Source: JAIPEI01 sp041685835 (GTDB taxonomy: Bacteria > Desulfobacterota > DSM-4660 > Desulfatiglandales > HGW-15). From it: 22,375 bases of DNA. The stretch spans positions 1 to 22,375 of the forward strand of contig JAWLEX010000045.1 of the NCBI GenBank assembly GCA_041685835.1, given 5' to 3'. Positions within the stretch are counted from its first letter, which is position 1. Every line of letters starts with the position of its first letter. Under the pieces are notes generated by a model that worked only from the letters and a program-made list of their open reading frames with translations, searched no databases and was not told the DNA's origin. Of the stretch, positions 6,851-14,992 are shown piece by piece. The translations under genes were made by a program, and so were the position numbers.

Positions 6851-8446
6851 CTATGATCTCCGCGAAAGCATGCCCGATACCAGCCTGACAATGGAGTCCA
6901 ATTCCCTCGATCCCAGTAAGCGGCACAGGATCGCGTACACCATTACACCAAGGCCGACCAGGAGGCCGAGACCCGCTACGAGTTCCCCCTGCCCCGCATC
7001 CGGACCGGGGGCCCACCAGGCCCGGTACACAACGAAAAGCGCCGCTCCCATGACGAGAGAAGAAAAAAGGCTGGTCCCGGCCGAACGGAGCAGCGGGCCT
7101 ACTTCGAGAAATCCGATTCGACGATAGAGCAAGAAACCCAGCACCAGGAAGTGAATCGCAGAGGCGATGGACAAGGCAAGCGCCAGCCCTCCGTGTTTCA
7201 GGGGCCCCATGAGGACAAGGCTGCATCCGGTGTTGATCAGCAGGGCCAGAAACGCGGCACGGACGGGGGTCTTTGTGTCCTGGAGGGCATAAAATCCGGC
7301 AACTATGACGCGAATACCGGAGAACGCCCACAGCCCGGCACAGTAGAACACCAGGGCCTGGGCGGTCATATCGGTGGAGACCGCCTGAAAGGCGCCCCGC
7401 TCGAAGAGAACCCGAACGATGAGGTGCCCCGTAACCATCAGCCCGATCATGGAGGGAAGGCTGATGAAAAAAACCAGCCTGAGGGCGTATTCCAGCGTGT
7501 CTCGAAACGCCCGCAGTCCTTCCAGGGCGGCCTGGCGCGACAGGGAGGGGAGTGCGGCCGTGCTGACGGCTATGGCAAACACCCCCAGGGGCAACTGCAC
7601 GAGCCTGTCCGCATAGTACAGCCAGGAAACGCTGCCCTGCGGAAGGAAAGATGCGAGAAGGGTCCCTATGAACTGGTTCAACTGGTAAACGGCGGACCCG
7701 AAAACCGCGGGCAGCATGAGACGGCCGATCCTGGAGACCGCAGGATGTCCGGGCATCCAGCGGGGCTTAAGAGAGACCCCCTTTTTAAGGAGCCATGGAA
7801 TTTGAAGGAGTACCTGCAGTACGCCTCCCACGATCACGCCCACGGCCAGCCCGATAACGGGCTCGGAGAGCCGTGGTGAAAGCCAGTAAACGGCGCCGAT
7901 AATGCCAACGTTCAAGAAAATAGGCGCCGCAGCCGGAGCTGCGAAGTGGCGAAGCGTGTTAAGAATGCCCATAAACAGGGCCACCAGGCTGATTAGGAAG
8001 ATGTATGGAAAAGTGATCCGGGTGAGCAACACGGTCAGTTCGTATTTGTCTCCAACCCCCCCGAACCCGAAGGCCTGAACGCGCACGATCCATGGAGCGG
8101 TCAGAACGCCCATGACAGTGACCACCGCCAGGATCAGGGACAGGATAGTCAGGACGACCCGGGCGAGTTCAAAAGCATCCTCGCGCGATTTTTGCTGGAG
8201 GTACTCCGTGAAGACCGGGATGAAGGCGATGCTCAAAGACCCCTCTGCAAAGAGGCGCCGAAGAAGATTAGGAATTCGAAAGGCCACGAAAAAGGCATCC
8301 GCAGCCATGCCCGAACCAAAATACCGGGCCACTACCATGTCCCGGACAAGTCCCAGTATACGGCTTAGAAAAGTGAAGAAGCCGACCGTTCCGGCTGCAC
8401 GCCCCACCTGGCGGTTTTCCTGGTTGCTTGAAGAGGGGGCGGTCAT
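6851..8446 (-). CDS. murJ: Lipid II flippase MurJ
   Basis: It moves lipid-linked peptidoglycan precursors across the inner membrane (MOP superfamily, formerly MviN). The 531-residue protein has the usual length and about 14 predicted membrane segments. The N-terminal region is highly typical: FLSRILGLVRDMVVARYFG followed by ADAFFVAFRIPNLLRRLFAEG and SIAFIPVFTEYL. Arginines in the first two segments match charged positions known to line the MurJ cavity. The ATG at 8444-8446 has only a weak Shine-Dalgarno-like CGGGG. The gene is divergent from rpsT, with 131 bp between the two starts, and is followed on its own strand by the MFS transporter gene. There is no sign of damage. Confidence 0.97.
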   Translation of the reverse strand: MTAPSSSNQENRQVGRAAGTVGFFTFLSRILGLVRDMVVARYFGSGMAADAFFVAFRIPNLLRRLFAEGSLSIAFIPVFTEYLQQKSREDAFELARVVLTILSLILAVVTVMGVLTAPWIVRVQAFGFGGVGDKYELTVLLTRITFPYIFLISLVALFMGILNTLRHFAAPAAAPIFLNVGIIGAVYWLSPRLSEPVIGLAVGVIVGGVLQVLLQIPWLLKKGVSLKPRWMPGHPAVSRIGRLMLPAVFGSAVYQLNQFIGTLLASFLPQGSVSWLYYADRLVQLPLGVFAIAVSTAALPSLSRQAALEGLRAFRDTLEYALRLVFFISLPSMIGLMVTGHLIVRVLFERGAFQAVSTDMTAQALVFYCAGLWAFSGIRVIVAGFYALQDTKTPVRAAFLALLINTGCSLVLMGPLKHGGLALALSIASAIHFLVLGFLLYRRIGFLEVGPLLRSAGTSLFSSLVMGAALFVVYRAWWAPGPDAGQGELVAGLGLLVGLGVMVYAILCRLLGSRELDSIVRLVSGMLSRRS

Positions 8447-8486
8447 GGATTACCCCGGGGCTCCGCCTGAAAAGGACGATTTGGGC

Positions 8487-8516
8487 TTGACATCAGGATC
8501 TTTCTCCCGCTATATT
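8487..8516 (+). promoter_or_regulatory. Sigma70-like promoter of rpsT
   Basis: A perfect -35 TTGACA (8487-8492) is followed after 18 bases by TATATT (8511-8516). The expected start of transcription is near 8523, giving a leader of about 55 nt before the rpsT start. It lies between the divergent murJ and rpsT genes. The AT-rich -10 region reads similarly on both strands (TATATTAATT), so a murJ promoter may overlap it, but I could not find a good -35 for that direction. Confidence 0.75.
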
Positions 8517-8577
8517 AATTGTTTCCATTCAATTGATACTGAACCGCAATCCAACCAACCCAGGAGGAATTAAAGAG

Positions 8578-8844
8578 TTGGCAAACCACAAGTCAGCGAT
8601 CAAGAGGGCCAAACAGAGCGAATCTAGAAGGCTGCGAAACCGGGGATACAAGAGCCGGGTCAAGAAGGCGGTCAAGGATGTCCGTTCCGCCGTTTCCGAA
8701 AACTCGCCGGAACAGGCCCGGGAAAACCTGAGAGTGGCCGCTTCCGTCCTTCACAAAACAGCGGTCAGAGGTGTAATCAAGCGCAAGACGGCCTCCCGAA
8801 AGATCTCCCGCCTTTCACGCCAGGTTCACCAGCTCTCTTCCTGA
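8578..8844 (+). CDS. rpsT: 30S ribosomal protein S20
   Basis: It binds 16S rRNA early in small-subunit assembly. The 88 residues start ANHKSAIKRAKQSESRR after the initiator, the family hallmark, and are very rich in Lys and Arg. The start is TTG (8578-8580). AGGAGG sits at 8562-8567, ten bases upstream, and the family alignment demands this start rather than the ATG at 8533. Escherichia coli rpsT also starts with UUG, where the weak start is tied to autogenous control by S20, so similar control is plausible. It is one of only two plus-strand genes here, has its own promoter, and converges on holA with a strong hairpin between the two stops. Confidence 0.98.
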   Translation: MANHKSAIKRAKQSESRRLRNRGYKSRVKKAVKDVRSAVSENSPEQARENLRVAASVLHKTAVRGVIKRKTASRKISRLSRQVHQLSS

Positions 8845-8857
8845 ATGCGTACTGCTT

Positions 8858-8885
8858 GCTCCCGTTCCCTTCAAAGGGCGGGGGC
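8858..8885. terminator. Strong hairpin between convergent rpsT and holA
   Basis: GCTCCCG (8858-8864) pairs with CGGGGGC (8879-8885, one G-T pair), and CCCTT (8867-8871) pairs with AAGGG (8874-8878) above a TT bulge. This makes a near-continuous 12-bp stem. It lies between the rpsT stop (8842-8844) and the holA stop (8893-8895), where both transcripts must end. Neither strand has a T-run after it, so it is not a textbook intrinsic terminator. It may stabilise 3' ends or work with Rho. Confidence 0.45.
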
Positions 8886-8892
8886 GCGCACA

Positions 8893-9903
8893 CTACCCGC
8901 AGAGCGAGACGACCAGCGATTCCATGAGCGGATTGGTCCTTGAACCCGTTTTTAGGAGCCCGTCGGCTTGGTAAAGGGCGTAGAGCGCCTGTTCCAGCTC
9001 ATTCTCGCTCCAGCGCCCGGATTGGCTCACAAGGCGCCGGGCCGCAAACGGGGGCACGGAGAGTTCCCGTGCGATTTGTTCGGCCCTGCCACCCCGTGCC
9101 GCCAGGGGTTTGGTCTGCCAGAGCAGCCTGATCTGACGGTTAAGCATGCCGATAACGCCCAGAGGGGCCTCGCGCCGGCCCTCCTCCTCCAGAAAACGGG
9201 CCAGTACAGCGAGCGCACCGGCAGTGTCTTTGATGGAAACCCTCTCCACGAGTTCGAAGATGGTGAAGCTCCGGCTGTGAACAGCCAGTTCCCGGACCTC
9301 TTTAACTCCGACCCTTCCACCCGCGCCGTGCCTGAGCCGCAGCTTTTCCAGCTCTCCATGAAGGTCCCGAAGGCGGTTTCCGGAGATCTCCTGGAGGATA
9401 TCGCACGCCTCAGGCTCCAGTTCCAGATCCAGTTCCTTTGCCGTGCGCCGAACCCATGCCCCGACCTGCTTTCCCTTCAGCTCATCAAATGCCACGGCAA
9501 GGCCGGCTTCTCGGATCCTCTTGTAGAACTTGATGCTGAAATTCGCCTTGGATGAGATAAAGATCAGGCATGTGGTTTCAGCGGGCTTTTCCAGGTAGGA
9601 GATGAGGCGCGAGAGCTGGGCTGCGTTTAACACTTCGGTCCGCCGCACGATGATCAGGCGGTTCGAGGCCATGAAAGGCATTGAACGCGCCCGCCCCACT
9701 ATCTCCTCCGGATTCAGCTTCTTGTCCCCGTAAAGGACCTCCTGGTTGAAATCCCGAGCCCCTTCCGGAATGTAAGTGGCGCGTATACGGTCAAGAACCC
9801 GCTCCAGCCGAAACTCGCCGGTTCCGTAAAAGAGGTAGAAAGGGTCGAGCCGACCCTTTTCGAGACGATCGAGAACATCTTCCGGCTGGAGGTCCCGGGC
9901 CAT
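8893..9903 (-). CDS. holA: DNA polymerase III subunit delta
   Basis: This is the clamp-loader wrench that opens the beta sliding clamp at replication forks. The 336-residue length is typical. The N-terminus has DPFYLFYGTGEFRLERVLDRI, then DFNQEVLYGDKKLNPEEIVGRARSMPFMASNRLIIVRR, the usual run into the AAA+-like domain, which in delta lacks a nucleotide-binding P-loop. Later come EISGNRLRDLHGELEKL and the C-terminal helical collar region with IGMLNRQIRLLW and an ending like LKTGSRTNPLMESLVVSLCG. The ATG (9901-9903) shares one base with the lptE stop, a TGATG arrangement that implies coupled translation with the leuS-lptE genes. A leuS-lptE-holA order is common in Gram-negative bacteria. Confidence 0.95.
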   Translation of the reverse strand: MARDLQPEDVLDRLEKGRLDPFYLFYGTGEFRLERVLDRIRATYIPEGARDFNQEVLYGDKKLNPEEIVGRARSMPFMASNRLIIVRRTEVLNAAQLSRLISYLEKPAETTCLIFISSKANFSIKFYKRIREAGLAVAFDELKGKQVGAWVRRTAKELDLELEPEACDILQEISGNRLRDLHGELEKLRLRHGAGGRVGVKEVRELAVHSRSFTIFELVERVSIKDTAGALAVLARFLEEEGRREAPLGVIGMLNRQIRLLWQTKPLAARGGRAEQIARELSVPPFAARRLVSQSGRWSENELEQALYALYQADGLLKTGSRTNPLMESLVVSLCG

Positions 9904-10478
9904 CAGAACCTTTCCATGGTCTTGAGATAAACGCGCTTGGCCAAACGGGCCGCAATCTTCTGAAGGGCCTGCCGCCGGTTATGGCGGGTAAGAAGAGGGT
10001 CAGAGGTCACTTCGAACCTGGCCTCTTCCACCAGGTTGTCTTCCTGCCACACAGTTTTACCTGTTTCCCGGTCCACGAGTTCGGCTTTGAGTTCAACCAC
10101 GAGTCGCCGGCTGCTGGTGGAGGAATAAGTAACCTCGCGCCCCCTGACCGTCTGAACATCCAGATCATAAGTCAGTGGATTTGTATGGATATTCTGAACG
10201 TGGCCGATTAAAACCATATGTGCATTTTCTTTCGGCAGGATAGGAACGCTTGCGTGGCTGATGAACTCCTGTCGAATGACTTTTGTGAAGTCAGGTTCAA
10301 AGGCGATCGCGGACGATGTACTGGTCATGAGAGGGATGGCCAGGCTGTCGATCTCCAAGCCCACGGGGCGCCCGTCCGCCCGGAACCCGTATCCGCACCC
10401 GGCGATCAGGATCAGGGCCGCCAGTGCCAGGGTGAAGGCAATAGAAATCCTGAGCGGGTAAGCATTGGGCGCGTTCAT
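9903..10478 (-). CDS. lptE: LPS assembly lipoprotein LptE
   Basis: LptE plugs the LptD barrel in the outer membrane and helps insert lipopolysaccharide. The 191-residue protein has a short N-terminal region, a hydrophobic stretch (SIAFTLALAALILIAG) and a lipobox LIAGC followed by GYGF, so it should be lipidated on that Cys. The CGYGFR start of the mature chain and the SLAIPLMTSTS segment are typical of LptE. The C-terminus is a charged helix ending RVYLKTMERF. An ATG at 10520 lies in frame, but the ATG at 10476-10478 has GGAG eight bases upstream and gives a normal signal peptide, so I chose it. It lies between leuS (86 bp upstream) and holA (one-base overlap). Sequence conservation in this family is low, so context supports the call. 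Confidence 0.88.
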   Translation of the reverse strand: MNAPNAYPLRISIAFTLALAALILIAGCGYGFRADGRPVGLEIDSLAIPLMTSTSSAIAFEPDFTKVIRQEFISHASVPILPKENAHMVLIGHVQNIHTNPLTYDLDVQTVRGREVTYSSTSSRRLVVELKAELVDRETGKTVWQEDNLVEEARFEVTSDPLLTRHNRRQALQKIAARLAKRVYLKTMERF

Positions 10479-10564
10479 GATCTTGTCTCCATCGGGGTGC
10501 CCGCGGTGCGGAAAAAGCAAGAGCTCAGCGGCCGCCGGGCTTGAAAAAGAGGCGGTATTCGGGA

Positions 10565-13141
10565 CTACACCACCACGTTCACCAGCTTCTTGGGAACCAC
10601 GATCACCTTCTTCACGGGCTTTTCGCCGATGAACTTCCTGACCCGATCATCGGCCAGAGCGGCCCTTTCCAGGTCTTCACGGCTGCAGTCGGATGCGACC
10701 TCGACCCTGCTCCGCAGCTTGCCGTTAACCTGAAGCACAACTGTCAGCTTGTCCACCTCAAGGGCCTCCTTGCGGTAACCGGGCCAGGAGGTGGAAAGCA
10801 GGTTTTCACGGCGGCCCAACAGGCTCCAGAGTTCCTCGGTGATGTGCGGAACCACCGGGGAAAGCAGAAGGACCGCCGCCTCTAAGGCCTCTTTAATGAC
10901 CGGCCACCCTTCTTCCCCCGGCTCTGCGCCGTCCGACAGGATTCGGCTGGCTTCGTTAACGAGTTCCATGACCGCACTGATGGCGGTGTTGAAGTGAAAT
11001 CGGTCTTCGATGTCGAAAGTCACCTTTTGAATGGTCTGATGGGTTTTTCGGTGCAGGCTTCGATAGGGTTCCGCCGGTTCCCGTTCACCCTGGAACACGG
11101 GCGAGGCCTTCAGGGTCTCCAGGTTGTCCGTGATGAGTCTCCAGGTTCGGGTGAGAAAACGGAATGAGCCCTCGACTCCCTTCTCGTTCCATTCCAGATC
11201 CCGCTCGGGCGGTGAAGCGAACAGGCAGAACATCCGCACCGTGTCCGCGCCATACAGGTCCACCATCTCCTGGGGATCGATCACGTTCCTCTTGGACTTG
11301 GACATCTTCACTGTTGCGCCCAGTTCGACCTCTTTGCCGCAGCGCCTGCATCTCCCCTCGTCCACCTCTTCAGGATACAGGTATCCGTGTGTGGGGCAGG
11401 ACTGGGTCTCCTTGCACACCATGCCCTGGGTAAGCAGATTGGTAAAAGGCTCGCTCACCTCCAGATACTTAAAATCCCTGAGTACACGAGTGTAGAACCG
11501 GGAATAAAGCAGGTGCAGGATGGCATGTTCTATCCCGCCGATGTACTGGTCCACCGGCATCCAGTAAGATACACGATCGAAATCCAGCGGCCCCTCCAGA
11601 TAATCGGGACAGGCATAGCGGTCGAAGTACCAGGACGACTCCACGAAAGTATCCATGGTGTCGGTCTCCCGCCGGGCCCTCCCGCCGCACCGCGGGCAGA
11701 GGGCCTCGAAGAACGAGGGTTCAAAGGGAAGAGGAGATCCCCCATTGTTGGGCATCTCCACCTCCAGAGGGAGTACGACGGGCAGATCCTTTTCTTCGAC
11801 CGGAACCGTTCCGCATCTGTCACAGTATACAATCGGAATGGGAGCGCCCCAGTACCGCTGCCTGGAGATGTTCCAGTCTCTCAGCCGGTAGTTCACGGTC
11901 CGGTACCCCATGCCCTCCGACTCCAGCCAGTCCGCGATATGCTCAAGGGCATCGAGGTTCCTCCGGCCGTCGAACCCGCCCGAATTGATCAGCAGGCCCT
12001 CCCCTTCATAGGCCTCGGACAGGGTCTCTCCGTCCAGGTCCTCCCCTTCGGGCTGAATGACAACCCGGACATTGAGGCCGTACTTGCGGGCGAAATCGAA
12101 GTCGCGCTGATCGTGAGCCGGAACGGCCATGATGGCTCCGGTACCGTAATCGAACAGGACGAAGTTTCCCACGTAAATAGGAATCTCTTTCCCGGTGGCG
12201 GGGTTGATGCAATAGCGACCCGTGAAGACTCCCTCCTTGACCGTGAAATCCGCGGTCCGGATGTAGCTGTCCACCTTGAGAGTCCGCTCGATGAAGCCCA
12301 GGACTTCCTTCTCCTGTTCAGTGCCGCGCACCAGGTCCTTGAGCATTGGGTGCTCCGGTGCGAAACACATGAACGTGGCTCCGAATATCGTATCCTGGCG
12401 GGTGGTGTAGACCTCTATCTGATGTTCCGACCCGGCCACGGGAAAGCGAATAATGGCCCCGTGGCTCTTGCCGATCCAGTTCCTCTGCATTGTGAGGACC
12501 CGTTCGGGCCAGCCGGGAAGCCGGTCACAGGAATCAAGGATCTCCTCGGCGTATTCCGTTATCTTGAAATACCAGGAGTCCATCTCCTTCAGGACAATCT
12601 CCTGGTCGGGGTGCCGCCAGCAGCAGCCGTTTTCAACCTGCTCTTTTGCCAGCACGGTCTGGCACTTTTCACACCAGTTAACATGCGTCTTCTTCTTGTA
12701 AGCCAGCCCCTTCTCATACATCTTGAGAAAGACCAGCTGCTCCCAACGATAGTATTCAGGATCGCAGGTGGCGAGTTCCCGGTCCCAGTCGTAGCTGAAC
12801 CCCATGCGTTTCAACTGCGAACGCATGGTTTCTATGTTCCTGTAAGTCCACGATCCTGGATGGGTCTCATTCTCAATAGCCGCGTTTTCAGCGGGCAGGC
12901 CGAAGGCGTCCCATCCCATGGGGTGAAGAACGTTCTTTCCACGCATCCGCTTGTATCGGGCCACCACATCTCCTATGGTGTAGTTCCTGACGTGGCCCAT
13001 GTGGATCTTGCCGCTCGGGTACGGGAACATCTCAAGGAGATAGTATTTCTCACGGCCGGGATCCTCCGTCACCTTGAACAGGCCCTTTTCCTCCCAGTGC
13101 TTCTGCCACTTCGTTTCCAGCTCCTGCGGGTCGTACTTCAT
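10565..13141 (-). CDS. leuS: Leucyl-tRNA synthetase
   Basis: This class Ia synthetase charges tRNA-Leu. The protein has 858 residues, the usual size. The ATP-binding HIGH motif is HMGH (47-50) and the KMSKS loop is KMSKS (612-616). The editing domain inserted in the catalytic core has TTRQDTIFGATF (246-257) and GTGAIMAVPAHDQRD (333-347). Paired cysteines (WCEKC at 156-160, CPRCG at 482-486, CRRCG at 598-602) suggest zinc-binding modules. The C-terminal part has the anticodon-binding helical domain and the small tail domain. The frame stays open to 13315, but residues before MKYDPQELETKW are encoded by a repeat, so the ATG at 13139-13141, with AGAGGA about 10 bases upstream, is the real start. 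Confidence 0.98.
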   Translation of the reverse strand: MKYDPQELETKWQKHWEEKGLFKVTEDPGREKYYLLEMFPYPSGKIHMGHVRNYTIGDVVARYKRMRGKNVLHPMGWDAFGLPAENAAIENETHPGSWTYRNIETMRSQLKRMGFSYDWDRELATCDPEYYRWEQLVFLKMYEKGLAYKKKTHVNWCEKCQTVLAKEQVENGCCWRHPDQEIVLKEMDSWYFKITEYAEEILDSCDRLPGWPERVLTMQRNWIGKSHGAIIRFPVAGSEHQIEVYTTRQDTIFGATFMCFAPEHPMLKDLVRGTEQEKEVLGFIERTLKVDSYIRTADFTVKEGVFTGRYCINPATGKEIPIYVGNFVLFDYGTGAIMAVPAHDQRDFDFARKYGLNVRVVIQPEGEDLDGETLSEAYEGEGLLINSGGFDGRRNLDALEHIADWLESEGMGYRTVNYRLRDWNISRQRYWGAPIPIVYCDRCGTVPVEEKDLPVVLPLEVEMPNNGGSPLPFEPSFFEALCPRCGGRARRETDTMDTFVESSWYFDRYACPDYLEGPLDFDRVSYWMPVDQYIGGIEHAILHLLYSRFYTRVLRDFKYLEVSEPFTNLLTQGMVCKETQSCPTHGYLYPEEVDEGRCRRCGKEVELGATVKMSKSKRNVIDPQEMVDLYGADTVRMFCLFASPPERDLEWNEKGVEGSFRFLTRTWRLITDNLETLKASPVFQGEREPAEPYRSLHRKTHQTIQKVTFDIEDRFHFNTAISAVMELVNEASRILSDGAEPGEEGWPVIKEALEAAVLLLSPVVPHITEELWSLLGRRENLLSTSWPGYRKEALEVDKLTVVLQVNGKLRSRVEVASDCSREDLERAALADDRVRKFIGEKPVKKVIVVPKKLVNVVV

Positions 13142-13206
13142 ATTCGCTCTGAATCCTCTATCTGCCGGTTTCTTGTTTTCTGAAACGAAAAAACAGATTT
13201 TGACGG

Positions 13207-13329
13207 CCTCGCAAAGACCGCAAAGACGATAAAATAACAAGGTTTTCCCGGCGTCTCGGCGAGAGACAAAAGCCTTCTGGTTTTCCCGGTTTGCGTTGCG
13301 GCTACGCCGCGCCAAGCCCTTCGTTGTGA
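13207..13329 (+). repeat. Dispersed CGCAAAG-type repeat, copy A
   Basis: This copy fills most of the 207-bp gap between leuS and the M17-like gene. It opens CTCGCAAAGACCGCAAAGAC and passes an AT-rich centre to GGTTTTCCCGGCGTCTCGGCGAGAGA (in two parts, 13241-13266). It then continues with a GCGGC-TAC-GCCGC hairpin at 13298-13310. The same order of blocks occurs at 19167-19256 in the same orientation. The first and last blocks are imperfect inverted copies of each other (CTCGCAAAGAC against the complement of GTCTCGGCGAGA). It is probably a MITE-like or REP-like intergenic element. Confidence 0.8.
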
Positions 13330-13348
13330 AACCTCAAGCTTTTATCGA

Positions 13349-13933
13349 TCAATCCGGGCGCTTATCCCGTTCTATCACTACGGAGACATCGAACTCCCTT
13401 CCGAACCGATCTCGCAGCCTGTCAGCCACCGGGGAAAGGAGATCGGCATAAAACCGTTCCATGGAAAACACCACCTTCAGCAGGTAATAGGGGGACTCAC
13501 AATATTCCCGCAAAAAAGGCGCCACCACGCGCTCCGCCGATTGTTCGAGCTGGTTCGGATAATCGGTCTCCTCCCCTTCCAGCACGGGAATGTGTACGGC
13601 TAAGTCGCTGACACCCATTTTCTCCAGCACCTCCCCCGCTCGTTCAACCTCTCCGGCTACAAACGGGAACGCACAGCCTGTAGCGGGTCCCAGCCCGCAA
13701 AGGAGGACCTTCTCGGCCTTGAGCATGCCCTGCGAGGCCAAGAGCAGGTCTTCTTGAAGCTTACCGGTCCAGAATCCCGCCTTTTCCAGCCGAGTGAGAA
13801 GCCCTCCCATCTTTGAGTCAAGTCCGGAAAGCGGCCCCAGTGTCAGAAACTTCCTTTGAAACACGAACAGCACAACCGCCTCACACCAGAGGCTGTCCGG
13901 AGGCCGTTCCGAAAACCGAAAATCCAGTCTCAT
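13349..13933 (-). CDS. Stand-alone M17 aminopeptidase N-terminal-like protein
   Basis: The 194-residue protein resembles only the N-terminal, macro-like domain of cytosolic leucyl aminopeptidases (peptidase M17). It has an opening strand SLWCEAVVLFVF, then GPLSGLDSKMGGLLTRLEKAGFWTGKL and KAEKVLLCGLGPATG, followed by alternating helices and strands. The catalytic C-terminal M17 domain with its two-metal site (NTDAEGR motif) is absent and no remnant of it follows, so this is not a peptidase by sequence. In M17 enzymes this domain helps hexamer assembly and, in some bacteria, DNA binding; which role applies here is unknown. The ATG is at 13931-13933 with no strong Shine-Dalgarno. It lies 95 bp after nusB and 207 bp before leuS. 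Family assignment is likely, function open. Confidence 0.7.
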   Translation of the reverse strand: MRLDFRFSERPPDSLWCEAVVLFVFQRKFLTLGPLSGLDSKMGGLLTRLEKAGFWTGKLQEDLLLASQGMLKAEKVLLCGLGPATGCAFPFVAGEVERAGEVLEKMGVSDLAVHIPVLEGEETDYPNQLEQSAERVVAPFLREYCESPYYLLKVVFSMERFYADLLSPVADRLRDRFGREFDVSVVIERDKRPD

Positions 13934-14028
13934 GCGTCTTGCGAATCCGCCGGTCCCCCAAAGGGAAGCCGGAGCGGGCCCTCTCCCTTCCCCGGCCCGG
14001 CGTCATAAATCGGGCCTTAAAGGCAATT

Positions 14029-14445
14029 TCACGATTCCTGTAACTGAACACTATTAAAAATGTTGTCCAGGACCCCGTTGATAAATGAGCCCGAATCCCC
14101 CGCCCCATATATCTTGCCCAGTTCGACCGCCTCATCAATGGAGGCCTTGGCCGGGATGTCCCTTAAAAAGACCACCTCAAAGGCCCCTATCCGCAAGATG
14201 TTCCGGTCCACCTTGGACATACGCTCGAGACGCCAGTTCCTGGAAGCATCCCGGATCATACGATCCAGGACCTCGCGATTCTCGAACACGCCCATCACCA
14301 GGCGCCTTGCAAATCCACGCGACCGCGGGGGTATGTCAAAGTTCCCGCACACACGTTCCAGCGCCTCTTCGGGATCGCCTGGAGAGTATTCCAGGTGGAA
14401 GAGTACCTGCATCGCCAATTCCCTGGCACGACGTCTTCGTCCCAT
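14029..14445 (-). CDS. nusB: Transcription antitermination factor NusB
   Basis: NusB with NusE (S10) binds boxA RNA and supports antitermination, above all on rRNA operons. The 138-residue all-helical protein begins MGRRRRARELAMQVLFHLEY, close to the family start (RRxARELALQxLY). It contains MSKVDRNILRIGAFEVVFL, AKASIDEAVELGKIYG and the closing SGSFINGVLDNI. The ATG (14443-14445) has GAAGG about ten bases upstream. It lies 18 bp after ribH, the widespread ribH-nusB arrangement that couples nusB expression to the riboflavin genes. The gene appears intact. Confidence 0.97.
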   Translation of the reverse strand: MGRRRRARELAMQVLFHLEYSPGDPEEALERVCGNFDIPPRSRGFARRLVMGVFENREVLDRMIRDASRNWRLERMSKVDRNILRIGAFEVVFLRDIPAKASIDEAVELGKIYGAGDSGSFINGVLDNIFNSVQLQES

Positions 14446-14463
14446 GCCCTGCCTTCATCGGCC

Positions 14464-14940
14464 CTATTCACCCTGTTCGATGGCACTCTTCAGGTGGACC
14501 ATTTCCATGGCCGCCATTGCGGCGTCCCAGCCCTTGTTTCCGGCCTTGGAACCGGCCCGCTCAATGGCCTGTTCCAGATCGTCCGTGGTCAGGACTCCGA
14601 AAGCGACCGGAATGCTTCCCTCCAGACCGACCTGTGCGATTCCCTTGGACATCTCTGCGGCCACGTAATCGAAATGGGGCGTGGTCCCTCGTATGACAGC
14701 GCCAAGGCATATTACTGCGTCGTACCGGCCGCTGTTAACAAGATTCTTCGCGGCAAAAGGAATTTCGAACGCTCCCGGAACCTTGGCCAGGACTATATCG
14801 CCGTCGTCAGTACCGTGACGCATCAGCGCGTCCAGGGCCCCCTCGACGAGCTTGGATGAGATGAAGTCATTGAACCGGCTCACCACGATTCCAAACCGCA
14901 GCCCCTCTCCGGATATCTTCCCTTCAAGCACCTTCGGCAT
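14464..14940 (-). CDS. ribH: 6,7-dimethyl-8-ribityllumazine synthase
   Basis: It condenses 5-amino-6-ribitylaminouracil with 3,4-dihydroxy-2-butanone 4-phosphate to make lumazine, the substrate of riboflavin synthase. The 158-residue chain has the family marks: FGIVVSRFND near the N-terminus, the VPGAFEIPFAA loop, CLGAVIRGTTPHFDYV with the active-site His, and FGVLTTDDLEQAIERAGSKAGNKGWDAA at the C-terminus (given in parts of the family consensus). I chose the ATG at 14938-14940 because AGGGGG lies about seven bases upstream. A TTG at 14944-14946 would sit on the ribosome site. It lies 52 bp after ribBA and 18 bp before nusB, and very likely forms an icosahedral or pentameric complex with the ribE product. 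Confidence 0.97.
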   Translation of the reverse strand: MPKVLEGKISGEGLRFGIVVSRFNDFISSKLVEGALDALMRHGTDDGDIVLAKVPGAFEIPFAAKNLVNSGRYDAVICLGAVIRGTTPHFDYVAAEMSKGIAQVGLEGSIPVAFGVLTTDDLEQAIERAGSKAGNKGWDAAMAAMEMVHLKSAIEQGE

Positions 14941-14992
14941 GCCCAACCCCCTTTCATTACGGTCGCCGGGCCCAGGCCCGCAATAGCGGAGA

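Noticed and set aside
8533..8577. In-frame ATG upstream of rpsT
   Set aside because: It would add 15 residues that S20 proteins lack and would place the AGGAGG sequence inside the coding region.
10479..10520. Longer lptE start at 10520
   Set aside because: It adds a charged, non-signal-like head before the signal peptide; the ATG at 10478 has a better ribosome site.
11387..13183. 598-codon open frame on the plus strand
   Set aside because: It is the antisense shadow of leuS, whose product has all family motifs. Its translation resembles no protein I know and it has no ribosome binding site.
13142..13315. 58-codon N-terminal extension of leuS
   Set aside because: It is read from repeat copy A and leader sequence; LeuRS proteins start at MKYDPQELETKW or its equivalent, and a Shine-Dalgarno lies ahead of 13141.
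14941..14946. TTG start two codons upstream for ribH
   Set aside because: It sits too close to the AGGGGG ribosome site, while the ATG at 14940 has ideal spacing.
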